From positions 3,410,001-3,474,000 of the forward strand of contig NZ_JACCAS010000001.1 of the NCBI RefSeq assembly GCF_013409255.1: 64,000 nucleotides of DNA, in the 5' to 3' direction. The position numbers and the translations under genes are program-made. Numbering within the stretch: the stretch's first letter is position 1; each line of letters opens with the position of its first letter. The DNA comes from Paraburkholderia bryophila. Its GTDB lineage: Bacteria; Pseudomonadota; Gammaproteobacteria; Burkholderiales; Burkholderiaceae. This document shows, piece after piece, positions 62,109-64,000 of the stretch. The notes under the pieces were generated by a model. The model was not told the origin of the DNA and did not search any database. It saw only the letters and a program-made list of their open reading frames with translations.

Positions 62109-62142
62109 GGCGGGCGGCATCGTATCGATGCCGCCCGCCTTT
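62109..62142 (+). terminator. Terminator after gdhA
   Basis: A 14-bp perfect stem: GGCGGGCGGCATCG at 62109-62122 with CGATGCCGCCCGCC at 62126-62139, three-base loop, then TTT. Confidence 0.85.
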
Positions 62143-62150
62143 GCATGTCC

Positions 62151-62173
62151 GGCAGCGGCAGAACGCCGCTGCC
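62151..62173. terminator. Second hairpin between gdhA and gltI
   Basis: GGCAGCGGC at 62151-62159 pairs with GCCGCTGCC at 62165-62173 around a five-base loop. No T-run; a backup stem or part of the gltI upstream region. Confidence 0.45.
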
Positions 62174-62284
62174 GCAAGCGCCGCAAAACGTAGCGGCGTA
62201 GGCACAACACCATGGTTTATCGCCATACTTTCAAAATAATTACTTTGCTAAACTGGCGCCGGTTCTTGCCAAGGAGATCACCAC

Positions 62285-63178
62285 ATGAAGGTTAAAAAAG
62301 CTGCGCTGCTGCTCGCGACTCTCGGACTGTTTACGGTTGGCGCGCATGCGCAAGACGCTGGCACGCTGAAAAAGATCAAGGACACGGGCGTCATTTCGCT
62401 GGGTCACCGCGAATCGTCGATCCCGTTCTCGTATTACGACGACAAGCAGAACGTCATCGGCTACTCGCAGGAATTCGCGCTGAAGGTGGTGGAAGCCGTC
62501 AAGCAGAAGCTGAACATGCCGAACCTGAAGGTGAAGCTCACGCCGGTCACGTCGCAAAACCGTATTCCGCTGGTGCAGAACGGCACCGTCGACATGGAAT
62601 GCGGCTCGACCACCAACAATGCTGAGCGTCAGCAACAGGCTGCATTCTCGAACACGATTTTCGTGATCGGCACGCGTCTGATGACCAAGAAAGACTCCGG
62701 CATCAAAGACTGGGCCGATCTGAAGGGTAAGACGGTCGTGACGACCGCCGGCACCACCTCCGAGCGCCTGCTTCGCAAGATGAACCAGGACAAGAGCATG
62801 GGCATGAACATCATCAGCGCGAAGGACCATGGCGAGTCGTTCCTGACGCTCTCCACCGGACGCGCCGCTGCGTTCATGATGGACGACGCGCTGCTCGCGG
62901 GCGAGCGCGCCAAGTCGAACACGCCGACTGATTTCGTGATCGTCGCCACGCCGCAATCGCATGAAGCGTACGGCTGCATGATTCGCAAGAACGATCCGGA
63001 ATTCAAGAAGGTCGTGGACGACGCGATCGCGAAGGTCGAAACTTCGGGCGAAGCCGATGCGATCTACAAGAAGTGGTTCGAATCGCCGATTCCGCCGAAG
63101 GGCCTGAACCTGAACTTCCCGGAAAGCGATGACATGAAGGCGCTCTTCAAGAGCCCGAATGACAAGGCAATCGATTAA
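62285..63178 (+). CDS. gltI: Glutamate/aspartate ABC transporter periplasmic binding protein
   Basis: Solute-binding protein of 297 residues with a Sec signal peptide (MKVKKAALLLATLGLFTVGAHA). GTLKKIKDTGVISLGHRESSIPFSYYDD, VDMECGSTTNNAERQQQ, GTTSERLLRKM and the C-terminal FKSPNDKAID resemble E. coli GltI. AAGGAGA ribosome site. Followed after 82 bases by its permease gene. Exports nothing; it captures acidic amino acids for import by GltJK. Confidence 0.93.
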   Translation: MKVKKAALLLATLGLFTVGAHAQDAGTLKKIKDTGVISLGHRESSIPFSYYDDKQNVIGYSQEFALKVVEAVKQKLNMPNLKVKLTPVTSQNRIPLVQNGTVDMECGSTTNNAERQQQAAFSNTIFVIGTRLMTKKDSGIKDWADLKGKTVVTTAGTTSERLLRKMNQDKSMGMNIISAKDHGESFLTLSTGRAAAFMMDDALLAGERAKSNTPTDFVIVATPQSHEAYGCMIRKNDPEFKKVVDDAIAKVETSGEADAIYKKWFESPIPPKGLNLNFPESDDMKALFKSPNDKAID

Positions 63179-63260
63179 ACCTTAGCTGTTTTTTTGAAAC
63201 GCTGAACGGAACGGAAGGGGCCACGCGCTTCTTCCGTTTCTTTTTGCTGGAGTCTTGGTC

Positions 63261-64000
63261 ATGTCATATCACTGGAACTGGGGCATTCTGCTGAGTCCGG
63301 TCTCCACCGGCGAGCCGACCACCTACCTGGGCTGGCTGCTGTCCGGCTTCTGGGTGACGATTACCGTGTCGCTGTCGGCATGGGTGATCGCGCTGATCGT
63401 CGGATCGTTTTTTGGCGTGCTGCGTACGGTGCCGAACAAATGGGCGTCGGGTGCGGGCACGGTTTACGTCGCGGTTTTCCGCAATATCCCGCTGATCGTG
63501 CAGTTCTTCATCTGGTATCTGGTGATACCGGAGTTGCTGCCCGTTTCCATCGGCAACTGGTTCAAGCAACTGCCGCCGGGCGCGCAGTTCTTCTCGTCGT
63601 CGATTCTGTGTCTGGGGTTGTTCACCGCCGCGCGTGTTTGCGAGCAGGTGCGCTCGGGCATCAACGCGTTACCGAAGGGTCAGCGCGCCGCAGGTCTGGC
63701 CATGGGCTTCACGCAATGGCAGACGTACCGCTACGTGCTGCTGCCGGTCGCGTACCGCATCATCGTGCCGCCGCTCACGTCCGAGTTTCTGAACATCTTC
63801 AAGAACTCGGCGGTCGCTTCGACGATCGGTCTGCTGGATCTGTCCGCGCAGGCGCGTCAGCTGGTCGATTACACGTCGCAAACATATGAGTCGTTTATCG
63901 CGGTCACGCTGGCCTACGTGCTGATCAATCTGGTCGTAATGCAACTGATGCGCTGGGTCGAAGCCAGAACCCGGTTGCCTGGCTATATCGGAGGCAAGTA
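63261..64000 (+). CDS. gltJ: Glutamate/aspartate ABC transporter permease, cut at its stop codon by the window end
   Basis: Inner-membrane permease of the HisM/GltJ class with about five to six helices. MSYHWNWGILLSPVSTGEPTTYLGWLLSG start, VFRNIPLIVQFFIWYLVIPELLP, the EAA-type loop GINALPKGQRAAGLAMGFTQWQTYRYVLLP and LNIFKNSAVASTIGLLDL are typical. 246 codons are complete and the window ends on TA, so only the last base of the stop is missing. GGAG precedes the ATG. gltK and gltL are expected just beyond the window. Confidence 0.93.
   Translation, partial: MSYHWNWGILLSPVSTGEPTTYLGWLLSGFWVTITVSLSAWVIALIVGSFFGVLRTVPNKWASGAGTVYVAVFRNIPLIVQFFIWYLVIPELLPVSIGNWFKQLPPGAQFFSSSILCLGLFTAARVCEQVRSGINALPKGQRAAGLAMGFTQWQTYRYVLLPVAYRIIVPPLTSEFLNIFKNSAVASTIGLLDLSAQARQLVDYTSQTYESFIAVTLAYVLINLVVMQLMRWVEARTRLPGYIGGK

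Overview
The window is a GC-rich chromosomal segment of a betaproteobacterium, most likely Paraburkholderia or a close Burkholderia relative. The gene neighbourhoods point there: leuS-lptE-holA-proA-hemJ, pgpA-thiL next to maeB, speE/tkt/gapA, a hexR-edd-eda gluconate locus, a large trimeric autotransporter, and a Burkholderia-type palindromic repeat. Species level is not decidable from the sequence alone. I saw no tRNA, rRNA, CRISPR array, insertion sequence or prophage.

Layout. 1-1029 is non-coding and holds three tandem ~137-bp repeats and a palindromic element. 1030-11623 is a sugar-oxidation locus: an IclR regulator, 2-keto-3-deoxygalactonate kinase and aldolase (dgoK, dgoA), two SDR dehydrogenases, an AraFGH-type ABC transporter, an SMP-30 lactonase and an aldose 1-epimerase. 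Together they import D-galactose and/or L-arabinose, oxidise it to the aldonate and finish the De Ley-Doudoroff route; the sugar-acid dehydratase is not in the window. 11699-25129 is core metabolism: pyrF, a cupin, pncC/cinA, pgpA, thiL, maeB, a secreted barnase-like RNase with its barstar, rsmE, a VOC protein, speE, tkt and gapA. Between maeB and the RNase lies an orphan, highly structured minus-strand transcript candidate.

25298-29191 is a ureide locus (GntR regulator, DctA-family carrier, allantoicase, ureidoglycolate lyase) with two matching TGGTCnGACCA operators. 29346-39566 is housekeeping: fur, bamE, dapB, ExbB/ExbD-like genes, leuS, lptE, holA, proA, hemJ. 39598-48130 is accessory: two paralogous secreted SnoaL/NTF2-like proteins, an AT-rich 600-bp stretch, a 2131-residue trimeric autotransporter with near-identical 357-bp repeats, and a small lipoprotein that looks like an OmpA-family protein whose OmpA domain has been lost.

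48198-54125 is the gluconate/Entner-Doudoroff cluster (hexR, edd, eda, gntT, gntK) with two likely HexR sites between the divergent hexR and edd. 54373-57874 is a two-partner secretion pair whose exoprotein is unusually small, a TPS domain followed by an Ala/Gln-rich coiled coil. 58022-64000 holds purB, a LysR regulator, glutamate dehydrogenase and the start of a glutamate/aspartate ABC transporter (gltI, gltJ cut by the window end).

All functional calls rest on reading motifs and remembered family sequences; no database search was run.
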